Shown here in pieces: positions 52,981-60,080 of a stretch of 64,000 bases of DNA. Source of the DNA: Bacillota bacterium (GTDB lineage: Bacteria; Bacillota; Clostridia; Lachnospirales; CAG-274). Where the stretch lies: NCBI GenBank assembly GCA_017543265.1, contig JAFYGI010000028.1, positions 1-64,000 on the forward strand, read 5' to 3'. The translations under genes and the position numbers were made by a program. How positions within the stretch are numbered: position 1 is the first letter of the stretch; every line of letters begins with the position of its first letter. The notes under the pieces are model-generated. The model worked only from the letters and a program-made list of their open reading frames with translations. It made no database searches and was not told the origin of the DNA.

Positions 52981-53958
52981 TCATCTGTAATTTTCCGCGA
53001 TATCCAGAACAAACCGTCTGAATTCCTCCGCGGCCATATAAGGCTCCAGTATTTTTGCCCTTGTGCCGAAGCCCGCGAGCCAGCCGAAAAACCTTTCGCT
53101 GACATCTATTTCCAGCGACACGCTGAAGCTGTGTTCGTCATAGGGTGCGGTCTGTATCTGCGTGCCGAAGCGGTCTATGACCACGCCTATAAGCTCGTTT
53201 TCAAACCAAAGCTTCATATGTGCCCTGCTGCCGCCGAACATACCGAAGGTCGCCTTGCCGTATGATGCACGGTCAAGCATCTCATACTCCTGCTCGTTTA
53301 CGCACTCGTCCTTTGTGACGGTGACATTTTTCATCTTGTCCACCCTGTAATGGCGTTTTTCTTCCGAAAAATCGTCAAAGCCCACAAGGTAGTAGTTTTC
53401 GTCGTCCCATACCAAAAGCCACGGCGACACCCTGTACTGTCTCGGCTTTTCGACAAGGGTCTTGTCAAGCGTCCACTCCATGTAGTTGAAGGTTATCTGC
53501 TTTCTTTTGGCAATGGCCGCGTGTATATGGTCGATATTGTAGTATATGTTTTCGTTTGCGGTCTTGGCGCGGTTTACAAGCAGCACCTCGCGGTCCAGCT
53601 CGTCCGCATGGTATTTGCTGGTCTGCTTGGAAAGCTTTTCTATAAGCTCCCGCGACTTTTTGGGCGTGATGACCTTTGCCACCTGCACGGCATCCACCAA
53701 AAGCTTAAGCTCCGCAAGCTGAAACTCCCCGCTTGCAAGATAACAGCCGCCGCGCCTGCCCTTTTGTATAATGTCAAGGCCGTACTCACGCAGTATCTGT
53801 ATATCCCTGTAAACGGACTTTCTTTCGGCCTGTATGCCGAGGGTCGCAAGGTATTCTATTATATGTTCCGCATTTGTGGTATGCTCCTCATCGGTATTTT
53901 CCAGAAAATACTTCATCATATAAAGGAGCTTTAGCTTCATTTTGTTGTAATTTGTCAT
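52981..53958 (-). CDS. WYL-domain transcriptional regulator
   Basis: A 325-aa DNA-binding regulator. An N-terminal winged helix-turn-helix of the HTH_11 type lies at about 10-70 (AEHIIEYLATLGIQAERKSV then YRDIQILREYGLDI). The WYL domain at about 145-220 contains the YRVSPWLLVWDDENYYLVG segment with the conserved hydrophobic/Trp/Tyr cluster. A WCX-like C-terminal part follows (about 240-320). Such proteins often sense nucleic acid ligands; its targets are unknown. It is 8 bp after the PHP gene. Confidence 0.92.
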   Translation of the reverse strand: MTNYNKMKLKLLYMMKYFLENTDEEHTTNAEHIIEYLATLGIQAERKSVYRDIQILREYGLDIIQKGRRGGCYLASGEFQLAELKLLVDAVQVAKVITPKKSRELIEKLSKQTSKYHADELDREVLLVNRAKTANENIYYNIDHIHAAIAKRKQITFNYMEWTLDKTLVEKPRQYRVSPWLLVWDDENYYLVGFDDFSEEKRHYRVDKMKNVTVTKDECVNEQEYEMLDRASYGKATFGMFGGSRAHMKLWFENELIGVVIDRFGTQIQTAPYDEHSFSVSLEIDVSERFFGWLAGFGTRAKILEPYMAAEEFRRFVLDIAENYR

Positions 53959-53966
53959 AACTGCAC

Positions 53967-54764
53967 CTACAGAGTGATAAATGAGGGCTCCCTGCCCTTG
54001 AATACCGTTACATACTTATATCCCGCGATATTCAGCATATCGTAGGCCGCGCCTATATGGTCGGCAACATCACGCGGGAAGTGGGCATCGGAGCCGACTG
54101 TCACGATCTCGCCGCCCAGCGCCTTATAGCGTTTAAGTATCTCAATATCGGGATAGCAGTCGTTTATGCCGTATCTGTAGCCCGAGGTATTTATCTCTAT
54201 GCCCTTGCCCCGCTCTATAAGCTCTTTAAGCACGGCATCTATAAGGGACGAAAACTCCATATAGTTTACCGCGTTGTCCTCGTACAGGCCGTAGCGCGAC
54301 ACAAAGTTAAGGTGTCCGTATACGCAAAAGTCCGTGCAGGAGCGTATGTTTTTGAGCATCTCCTCAAAGTAGGTGCTGTATGCCTCCTGCTTGGTGCGGG
54401 AGGAAAAGAACTCGTTTTGGTCAAAGTAAAGGTCGTAGCACTTTACGCTGTGGGACGAGCCGATAATAAAGTCAAACGGAAACGCCGCCGTAATGGTGTT
54501 TACCAGATCGGCCTTGGTGTTTTCAAGCCCCACCTCTATACCCAGCTTTATGCTTATGTCGTCCTTGTATTTGTGGCGCAGGTCGTCAAGATAAGGTATG
54601 TACAGATTGTAGTCGGGATGGGTGTACCTTTCGTCAAAATCAACGTGGTCGGTAAAGGCTATCTCATCCAGCCCCTTGTCTATCGCGGCAAGTATCATGT
54701 CCTCCATCGGTGCCTCGCTGTCCGCCGAAAAGCTGGTGTGTATGTGATAATCCATCAAAAACAT
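53967..54764 (-). CDS. PHP-domain phosphatase, HisJ-like histidinol-phosphatase
   Basis: A 265-aa metal-dependent phosphatase of the PHP superfamily, closest to the HisJ histidinol phosphatases. The first metal motif YHIHTSFSAD is at about 5-14, DHVDF follows near 46, the GSSHSV motif is in the middle, and GSDAH near the C-terminus completes the trinuclear site. Start at 54764 follows AAGGGGGAG; a much longer upstream frame has no site and runs through a repeat remnant. It is co-transcribed with a WYL regulator rather than with his genes, so other phosphate esters are possible substrates. Confidence 0.85.
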   Translation of the reverse strand: MFLMDYHIHTSFSADSEAPMEDMILAAIDKGLDEIAFTDHVDFDERYTHPDYNLYIPYLDDLRHKYKDDISIKLGIEVGLENTKADLVNTITAAFPFDFIIGSSHSVKCYDLYFDQNEFFSSRTKQEAYSTYFEEMLKNIRSCTDFCVYGHLNFVSRYGLYEDNAVNYMEFSSLIDAVLKELIERGKGIEINTSGYRYGINDCYPDIEILKRYKALGGEIVTVGSDAHFPRDVADHIGAAYDMLNIAGYKYVTVFKGREPSFITL

Positions 54765-54796
54765 TTTTTCTCCCCCTTTTGCGTTGTTATATGTTG

Positions 54797-54825
54797 ATTG
54801 TATCACATTTCGGGGGCGGTTACAA
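54797..54825 (-). promoter_or_regulatory. Promoter of the PHP-WYL operon
   Basis: Minus-strand -35 TTGTAA (54820-54825), 17-bp spacer, -10 TACAAT (54797-54802), ~30 bp before the start codon. Confidence 0.65.
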
Positions 54826-54883
54826 TAGGTTTTTGTTTGAGATTTTCCTTTTTTGTTAATAACCGACGGATTTAAGGGGTGCT

Positions 54884-54905
54884 TGATTAGACTTGGCTCC
54901 CCTTG
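54884..54905. repeat. Truncated left end of the hairpin-rich repeat
   Basis: GATTAGACTTGGCTCCCCTT matches the left part of the full copies (GCATTAG-CTTGGCTCCCCTT), but the element stops after about 20 bp. A full copy begins about 30 bp further on. Confidence 0.55.
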
Positions 54906-54932
54906 GAAGGCGTGTGCTGTTATTTTAGACAA

Positions 54933-55155
54933 CAACCAACACTTTTAAAATGCGTTGCATTAGCCTTGGCTCCCCTTCACAGGGGAGCTGTCAGCCGTTA
55001 ATTCGTTGGGATAGGTAAAAACCATTATTACGGCTGACTGAGGGGTTTCTCCGTTCCAAAGCTTTAAGAAACCCCTCCACCAAACTGCGTTTGGTCCCCC
55101 TCCCCTGACCGCTGCGCTCAAGGGGAGGTGCGTTCATTACCCCGCGCAGGGGCAA
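54933..55155. repeat. Full copy of a hairpin-rich intergenic repeat (copy 1)
   Basis: About 220 bp made of consecutive inverted repeats: CTCCCC/GGGGAG, CAGCCGT/ACGGCTG, GAGGGGTTTCT/AGAAACCCCTC, CCTCCCCT/AGGGGAGG and CCCC/GGGG around GCGCA. It matches copy 2 at 63.45-63.67 kb in order and sequence over most of its length. It has no coding capacity of its own. It fills the 525-bp gap between the PHP gene and the pyr leader peptide. Confidence 0.85.
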
Positions 55156-55226
55156 GTTGTAAAGTTTGTGACACCTCACCCCTGTAACAATCCTGTAATC
55201 TTTCTGAAAAAAATGTCACATTTGTA

Positions 55227-55255
55227 TTGACAAATTTCGCGGGTGGTGTTACAAT
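55227..55255 (+). promoter_or_regulatory. Promoter of the pyrimidine operon
   Basis: TTGACA (55227-55232), 17-bp spacer, TACAAT (55250-55255). The predicted start near 55262 puts a leader peptide, a U-rich tract and a terminator before pyrB. Confidence 0.85.
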
Positions 55256-55289
55256 TATACGGATATGAAAATAAAAGGAGGAAATCACG

Positions 55290-55397
55290 ATGTGTATGCC
55301 ATATATCGACAGCGTAAATTTACATTTATCCCCGTTTTATTTTCGTTTTATTATTATTTTTATTGATAATATAAAGACAATGAAAAGATTTATTTGA
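55290..55397 (+). CDS. Candidate leader peptide of the pyr operon (pyrL-like)
   Basis: A 35-codon open frame with a strong AAAAGGAGG site 8 bp ahead of its ATG. The peptide is hydrophobic and rich in Phe, Tyr and Ile in its middle (SPFYFRFIIIFID). Those codons are U-rich: 23 of 32 bases at 55334-55365 are T. Its stop codon (55395-55397) falls in the loop of the terminator that precedes pyrB. A translating ribosome would therefore cover the 5' arm of that stem. This matches the layout of enterobacterial pyrBI leaders; the sequence itself is not similar. The peptide probably has no role beyond being translated. Confidence 0.7.
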   Translation: MCMPYIDSVNLHLSPFYFRFIIIFIDNIKTMKRFI

Positions 55398-55420
55398 TTT
55401 TTCTTTTTATTGTCTTTTTT
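55374..55420 (+). terminator. Attenuator (intrinsic terminator) before pyrB
   Basis: 14-bp stem AAGACAATGAAAAG (55374-55387) with CTTTTTATTGTCTT (55403-55416), one G-U pair and a 15-nt loop, running into TTTTTT at 55415-55420. It lies 39 bp before pyrB and after the promoter, so it must be passed for operon expression. The 5' arm lies inside the leader peptide frame. Confidence 0.85.
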
Positions 55421-55458
55421 GTTGCCTTTCGGACGAATAACAATAAGGGGGAATATAA

Positions 55459-56385
55459 ATGTACAACAGAAAAGACCTTTTGGGTCTGCGTGATCTGACG
55501 GAAGAAGAGATAATGACCATACTCAACACCGCAAAGGACATGAAGGCCAAGATAGACGACCCGTCCCTGCGCAGTTACGAGCTTCGCAAAAGCAGTATCG
55601 TAACGCTGTTTTACGAGAACAGCACCAGGACGAAAATGTCCTTTATGCTTGCAGGTGACTACCTCGGCGCAATGGTAAAGGACCTGGGCGTTGCCACAAG
55701 CAGCGTAAACAAGGGTGAAAGCCTTATTGATACGGGTATGACCCTTGACCAGATGGGTATAAACGTAATGATAATACGCCACCAGCTTACGGGCGCGGCG
55801 CATATACTTGCAAAAAACGTAAAGGCCAGCGTTGTAAATGCGGGCGACGGCTCAAACGAGCATCCCACGCAGGCACTTCTCGACCTTTTCACCATACTTG
55901 AATATAAAAAGCATTTTGACGGCCTTAATGTCACTATTTTGGGCGATATTTCCCACTCCCGCGTGGCAAGGAGCAACGCCTTCGGCCTGACAAAGCTCGG
56001 CGCAAATGTTACACTTGCAGGACCGTCAACGCTTATAAGCGGCTCTATGCGCTCTCTCGGCGTAAATGTCACCTCCGATATAAAGGGTGCTATCAAAAAT
56101 GCCGATGTTATCATGGGACTTCGCATACAGTTTGAAAGGCAGAAAAATATGCCCTTCCCCAATCTGCGTGAGTATTCATCGCTTTTCGGCGTAAACAATG
56201 AGCTGTTAAAGAAATATGCAAAAGAGGATGTCCTCATCATGCACCCGGGCCCCGTAAACCGCGGCGTGGAGCTTGCAAGCGAGGTAATTGACGGCAAAAA
56301 CTCCGTTATAAACGTACAGGTCAAAAACGGCGTTGCCGTAAGAATGGCCATACTTAAACTTCTTACCGAAAGGAGCGCAAATTAA
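55459..56385 (+). CDS. pyrB: Aspartate carbamoyltransferase catalytic subunit
   Basis: Forms carbamoyl aspartate from carbamoyl phosphate and aspartate, the committed step of pyrimidine synthesis. 308 aa, as for catalytic chains. The carbamoyl phosphate site is FYENSTRTKMSF. GDGSNEHPTQALLDLFTI and the aspartate-binding HPGPVNRGVEL are present. No pyrI regulatory subunit follows. First gene of the operon, behind the attenuator, with AAGGGGG ahead of the start; pyrC starts directly at its stop. Confidence 0.98.
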   Translation: MYNRKDLLGLRDLTEEEIMTILNTAKDMKAKIDDPSLRSYELRKSSIVTLFYENSTRTKMSFMLAGDYLGAMVKDLGVATSSVNKGESLIDTGMTLDQMGINVMIIRHQLTGAAHILAKNVKASVVNAGDGSNEHPTQALLDLFTILEYKKHFDGLNVTILGDISHSRVARSNAFGLTKLGANVTLAGPSTLISGSMRSLGVNVTSDIKGAIKNADVIMGLRIQFERQKNMPFPNLREYSSLFGVNNELLKKYAKEDVLIMHPGPVNRGVELASEVIDGKNSVINVQVKNGVAVRMAILKLLTERSAN

Positions 56386-57672
56386 ATGAAAACACTTATC
56401 AAAAACGGCCGTGTTATCGACCCGTATAACAATATAGACAAGGTACTCGACATACTTGTTGAGGACGGCAAAATCTCAAAGGTAGAGGAAAATATCTCCG
56501 ACAATGCGGACAAGACCATAGATGCAAAGGGTTGCTGGGTAACACCCGGTTTTATCGACCTGCACGTTCATCTGCGCGACCCGGGCTACGAGCATAAGGA
56601 GACTATCGCAACGGGTACCCGCGCGGGCGCAATGGGCGGTTTTACCACTATCTGCGCTATGCCCAACACCAACCCCGTTACCGACAACGAAATTCTTGTG
56701 GAATATGTTAAAATGAAAGCCGAGCGTGACGGCGTTATAAATGTACTGCCTATCGGTGCGATAACGAAGGGGCAGCACGGCGAGGAGCTTGCGGATATAG
56801 GCAAAATGGCACAGGTGGGTGCCTGCGCTATCTCCGAGGACGGCAAAAGCGTACCGGGACCCTCACTTATGAAAAATGCTTTAAGATATGCAAAAATGTT
56901 CGACCTGCCCGTTTTTGACCACTGCGAGGAGATAAGCCTTGCCAAGGGCAGCATGAACGCGGGCGACAGGGCAAGTCTTTTGGGTCTTAAGGGCATATCC
57001 AACGACAGCGAGGAGCTTATAGTTGCAAGGGATATGATACTTGCGGGCAGCGTTAAGGCACAGATACACCTTTGCCATATAAGCACAACGGAAAGCATCA
57101 TACAAATACGACAGGCAAGGGAGCGCGGCGTAAATGTTACCGCCGAGGCAACGCCCCACCACTTCACCCTCTGTGACGAGGATATAACCGAGTATGATGC
57201 CAATTTTAAAATGAATCCCCCGTTAAGGAGCAAAAAGGATGTGGAGGCTGTCAGACAGGCCTTAAAGGACGGCACGATAGATGTTATCGCCACCGACCAC
57301 GCTCCGCACCATATCGACGATAAAAACTGCGAGTTTGAAAAGGCCGCAAACGGCATTATAGGCCTTGAAACGGCACTTCCGCTGGGTATAAAGATACTTG
57401 TGGAGGGCGGCTACCTTACCCCGAGCGAGCTTATTGCAAAAATGACCTGCAACCCCGCCAAAATACTTCACAGCGATAAGGGTACATTAAGTGTTGGCGC
57501 CGCTGCGGACATCACCATAACAGACCCCGAATGCGAAAACATCTTTGATGTAAGCAAAATGGCAAGCAAGGCAAAAAATACACCCTTTGGCGGCTATAAG
57601 GCAAAAGGCAAGGTGCTTTACACCATAGTAGGCGGCGAGATAGTTGTCGAGGATGGAAAGCTTGTGAAATAA
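56386..57672 (+). CDS. pyrC: Dihydroorotase
   Basis: Closes carbamoyl aspartate to dihydroorotate. A 428-aa class I zinc dihydroorotase. Metal ligands are in IDLHVHLRDPGYEHKE (HxH), and in the later CHISTTES and ATDHAPHH segments. The carboxylated-lysine position of some class I enzymes is taken by Asp (FDHCEE region). AGGAG lies before the start inside the end of pyrB. Confidence 0.97.
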   Translation: MKTLIKNGRVIDPYNNIDKVLDILVEDGKISKVEENISDNADKTIDAKGCWVTPGFIDLHVHLRDPGYEHKETIATGTRAGAMGGFTTICAMPNTNPVTDNEILVEYVKMKAERDGVINVLPIGAITKGQHGEELADIGKMAQVGACAISEDGKSVPGPSLMKNALRYAKMFDLPVFDHCEEISLAKGSMNAGDRASLLGLKGISNDSEELIVARDMILAGSVKAQIHLCHISTTESIIQIRQARERGVNVTAEATPHHFTLCDEDITEYDANFKMNPPLRSKKDVEAVRQALKDGTIDVIATDHAPHHIDDKNCEFEKAANGIIGLETALPLGIKILVEGGYLTPSELIAKMTCNPAKILHSDKGTLSVGAAADITITDPECENIFDVSKMASKAKNTPFGGYKAKGKVLYTIVGGEIVVEDGKLVK

Positions 57673-57673
57673 A

Positions 57674-58039
57674 ATGCAGTTACAAAAATTACCCTACTCA
57701 CTTACCGTCTGCAAGGTGCAGAGCACATCCCGGCTTGACCTTACGAAAGATTTTTACTTTATTGCAAAAACCGACGAGGAGATCTCCCTTGTCTGCAAGG
57801 CGGAGGACACACCGAAAGACACCGTCGAAAGAAGTGACGGCTGGAAAGCTTTTCGCATACAGGGCGTTTTGGATTTTTCGCTTATCGGTATTTTGTCCAA
57901 GCTGACGGGCATACTTGCGGATAATAAAATAGGTATTTTCGCGGTTTCCACATTTAATACCGACTATATACTTGTAAAAGCAGAAAACTTTGATAAAGCC
58001 GCGGAGGTTTTGTCAAATAAGGGCTATGTGATAATATAA
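57674..58039 (+). CDS. ACT-domain protein (ACT_7/CASTOR-like) in the pyr operon
   Basis: A 121-aa protein with two ACT-like halves. The N-terminal half opens LPYSLTVCKVQSTSRLDL and the C-terminal half is an ACT_7-type unit (IQGVLDFSLIGILSKLTGIL, then AVSTFNTDYILVKAENFDKA). Such proteins bind amino acids or other small ligands and regulate enzymes. It begins 1 bp after pyrC with no ribosome site, so its translation is coupled to pyrC. It ends 20 bp before pyrF. Small ACT_7 proteins are common but have no assigned role. Its place among pyrimidine genes suggests, but does not show, ligand control of an enzyme made here. Confidence 0.8.
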   Translation: MQLQKLPYSLTVCKVQSTSRLDLTKDFYFIAKTDEEISLVCKAEDTPKDTVERSDGWKAFRIQGVLDFSLIGILSKLTGILADNKIGIFAVSTFNTDYILVKAENFDKAAEVLSNKGYVII

Positions 58040-58059
58040 TATCAAAAGGAGGACAAAAA

Positions 58060-58992
58060 ATGCTTATCATTGACAAACTTATCAAAAAAATCAACGAAAC
58101 GGGCAATCCTACGGTCGTAGGTCTTGACCCACGTTTAAACTACATTCCCGAATACATTACAAAAAAATATTACGACAAGTACGGCTATACGCCCAAGGCT
58201 GCGGCAAAGGCCATGCTTAAATTCAACAAAAAGATAATTGACAATGTATGCGACATCGTGCCTGCGGTAAAGCCCCAGATAGCCATGTATGAGCGCTACG
58301 GCATTGACGGTCTCAAGGCCTACATCAAAACCTGCGAATATGCGGCGGAAAAGGGACTTATCGTTATAGGCGATATAAAGCGCAGCGATATTTCCTCAAC
58401 TGCGGAGGCTTATTCGGATGCGCACCTTGGCAAATGCCGCGTGGGCGAGAATGAGTTTTCCTGCTTTACACACGATTTTGTCACCGTAAACGCATATCTC
58501 GGCTCGGACGGCATAACACCGTTTCTTGACGACTGCCGCGCTTACGAAAAGGGCATATTCGTCCTTGCAAAAACATCAAACCCCCACAGCGGCGAAATTC
58601 AGGATCTTCTTGTGGACGGCACACCCATATACGAAAAAATGGGTGCTCTTATAGAAAAATGGGGCGAGGAATTTGTGGGCGAATACGGCTTTTCAAGCGT
58701 GGGCGCTGTTGTCGGAGCAACACACCCCCAGCAGGCAAAGCGTCTGCGTGATGTAATGCCCCACACCTTCTTCCTTGTACCGGGCTACGGCGCACAGGGC
58801 GGCAAGGCCGAGGACTTGGCCGTTTGCTTTGACAAAAACGGCATTGGCGCGATAGTCAATTCCTCCCGCGGTATCATTGCCGCACATACAAAAGACCAAT
58901 ACAAGGACTGCTTCACGGACGACAGGGACTTTGCCCTTGCCGCAAGACAGGCCTGTATAGATATGAAAAACGATTTAAGGAGATGTATATGA
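58060..58992 (+). CDS. pyrF: Orotidine 5'-phosphate decarboxylase, long (type 2) form
   Basis: Decarboxylates OMP to UMP. 310 aa, the longer type 2 subfamily. The opening GNPTVVGLDPRLNYIPEYI, the catalytic Asp-Lys set in GDIKRSDISSTAEAYSDAHL, and VVGATHPQQ are characteristic. AAAGGAGG precedes the start. It overlaps carA by 4 bp. Confidence 0.96.
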   Translation: MLIIDKLIKKINETGNPTVVGLDPRLNYIPEYITKKYYDKYGYTPKAAAKAMLKFNKKIIDNVCDIVPAVKPQIAMYERYGIDGLKAYIKTCEYAAEKGLIVIGDIKRSDISSTAEAYSDAHLGKCRVGENEFSCFTHDFVTVNAYLGSDGITPFLDDCRAYEKGIFVLAKTSNPHSGEIQDLLVDGTPIYEKMGALIEKWGEEFVGEYGFSSVGAVVGATHPQQAKRLRDVMPHTFFLVPGYGAQGGKAEDLAVCFDKNGIGAIVNSSRGIIAAHTKDQYKDCFTDDRDFALAARQACIDMKNDLRRCI

Positions 58993-60080
58993 TGGAAAAA
59001 ACAGTAAAGGCCATGCTGATACTGGAAAACGGTGCCCGCTTCAAGGGCAGTGCCTTCGGCTGCATCAAGGAGACCGTGGGCGAGGTCGTTTTCACAACGG
59101 GTATGACGGGCTATCAGGAGACCCTCACCGACCCGTCCTTTGCGGGACAGATAGTCACAATGACCTACCCGCTTATCGGCAACTACGGCATAAATCTGGA
59201 GGATATGGAAAGCAAAAGGCCGTATCTTAAGGGTTTTATCGTCAGGGAAAAATGCGATGTACCCAACAACTGGCGCTGTGAAATGGAGCTTGACGGCTTT
59301 TTAAAGCAGCACAGGATAATGGGTCTGGAGGGGATAGACACCCGCGCCCTTACCCGTGTTTTAAGGGATAACGGCACCATGCGCGGCATTATCACCACCC
59401 GCTTTGAGGACCTTACCGAAAGCCAGATAAAGCAGAAATTCGACACCTACACAAATAAATTTGCCGTAAAGGAGACCACCTGCGAGGCACCCTACACCAT
59501 AAACGGCAGCGGTACCCACCTCGCGGTGCTGGACTGCGGCATCAAGCAGGGCATCTTGCGCGACCTTAATAAGCGCGGCTGTAAACTGAGTGTTTTCCCC
59601 GCCTACACCTCGGCGGAGGACATACTTGCCGTTAAGCCGGATGCGGTCTTCCTCGGCAACGGCCCCGGCGACCCGCAGGACATCCCCGAAATTACCGCGG
59701 AGGTAAAAAAGCTTATCGACAGCGGCATACCCGTCCTTGGTATCTGCCTTGGACACCAGCTTATAAGCCTTGCCCTGGGGTGCAATACAAAGCGTCTTAA
59801 ATTCGGCCACCACGGCGGCAATCACCCCGTAAGGGACGTACAGACGGGACGTGTGTACATCACAAGCCAGAACCATAACTTTGTTGTCTGCGACCTTACG
59901 GACGAGGTGGAGCCCTCCTTTGTAAACGTAAACGACGGCAGTATCGAGGGCATACGCCACAAGACAAAGCCCATATATTCCGTGCAGTTCCACCCCGAGG
60001 CAAGCCCCGGACCGCTGGACACACAGGTCTTGTTTGACAAATTTCTGAAAATTATCGAGGAGGCGAAGAAAAATGCCTAA
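58989..60080 (+). CDS. carA: Carbamoyl-phosphate synthase small (glutaminase) subunit
   Basis: Releases ammonia from glutamine for carbamoyl phosphate synthesis. A 363-aa protein. The N-terminal CarA domain has [20 protein letters not shown]. The class I amidotransferase triad is in [16 protein letters not shown] (Cys) and [11 protein letters not shown] (His/Glu). The start at 58989 (ATG overlapping the pyrF TGA) is set by AAGGAG 6 bp ahead; the ATG at 58983 is too close to that site. It overlaps carB by 8 bp. Its product serves both arginine and pyrimidine synthesis, both encoded here. Confidence 0.97.
   Translation: MMEKTVKAMLILENGARFKGSAFGCIKETVGEVVFTTGMTGYQETLTDPSFAGQIVTMTYPLIGNYGINLEDMESKRPYLKGFIVREKCDVPNNWRCEMELDGFLKQHRIMGLEGIDTRALTRVLRDNGTMRGIITTRFEDLTESQIKQKFDTYTNKFAVKETTCEAPYTINGSGTHLAVLDCGIKQGILRDLNKRGCKLSVFPAYTSAEDILAVKPDAVFLGNGPGDPQDIPEITAEVKKLIDSGIPVLGICLGHQLISLALGCNTKRLKFGHHGGNHPVRDVQTGRVYITSQNHNFVVCDLTDEVEPSFVNVNDGSIEGIRHKTKPIYSVQFHPEASPGPLDTQVLFDKFLKIIEEAKKNA

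Noticed and set aside
54057-54797. 246-codon plus-strand frame opposite the PHP phosphatase
   Set aside because: Composition typical of a reversed frame. PHP metal motifs are clear on the minus strand.
54991-55179. 62-codon minus-strand frame in the gap before pyrB
   Set aside because: It is made of the hairpin-rich repeat, has no ribosome site, and is not kept in the other copy.
55262-55458. PyrR-binding antiterminator in the pyr leader
   Set aside because: No PyrR-type hairpin and no alternative antiterminator pairing with the terminator stem were found. Leader translation explains the layout better.
55659-57356. Long minus-strand open frames opposite pyrB and pyrC (230 and 256 codons)
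   Set aside because: They mirror the codon pattern of the real genes, lack ribosome sites and known motifs, and lie wholly antisense to clear pyrB and pyrC.
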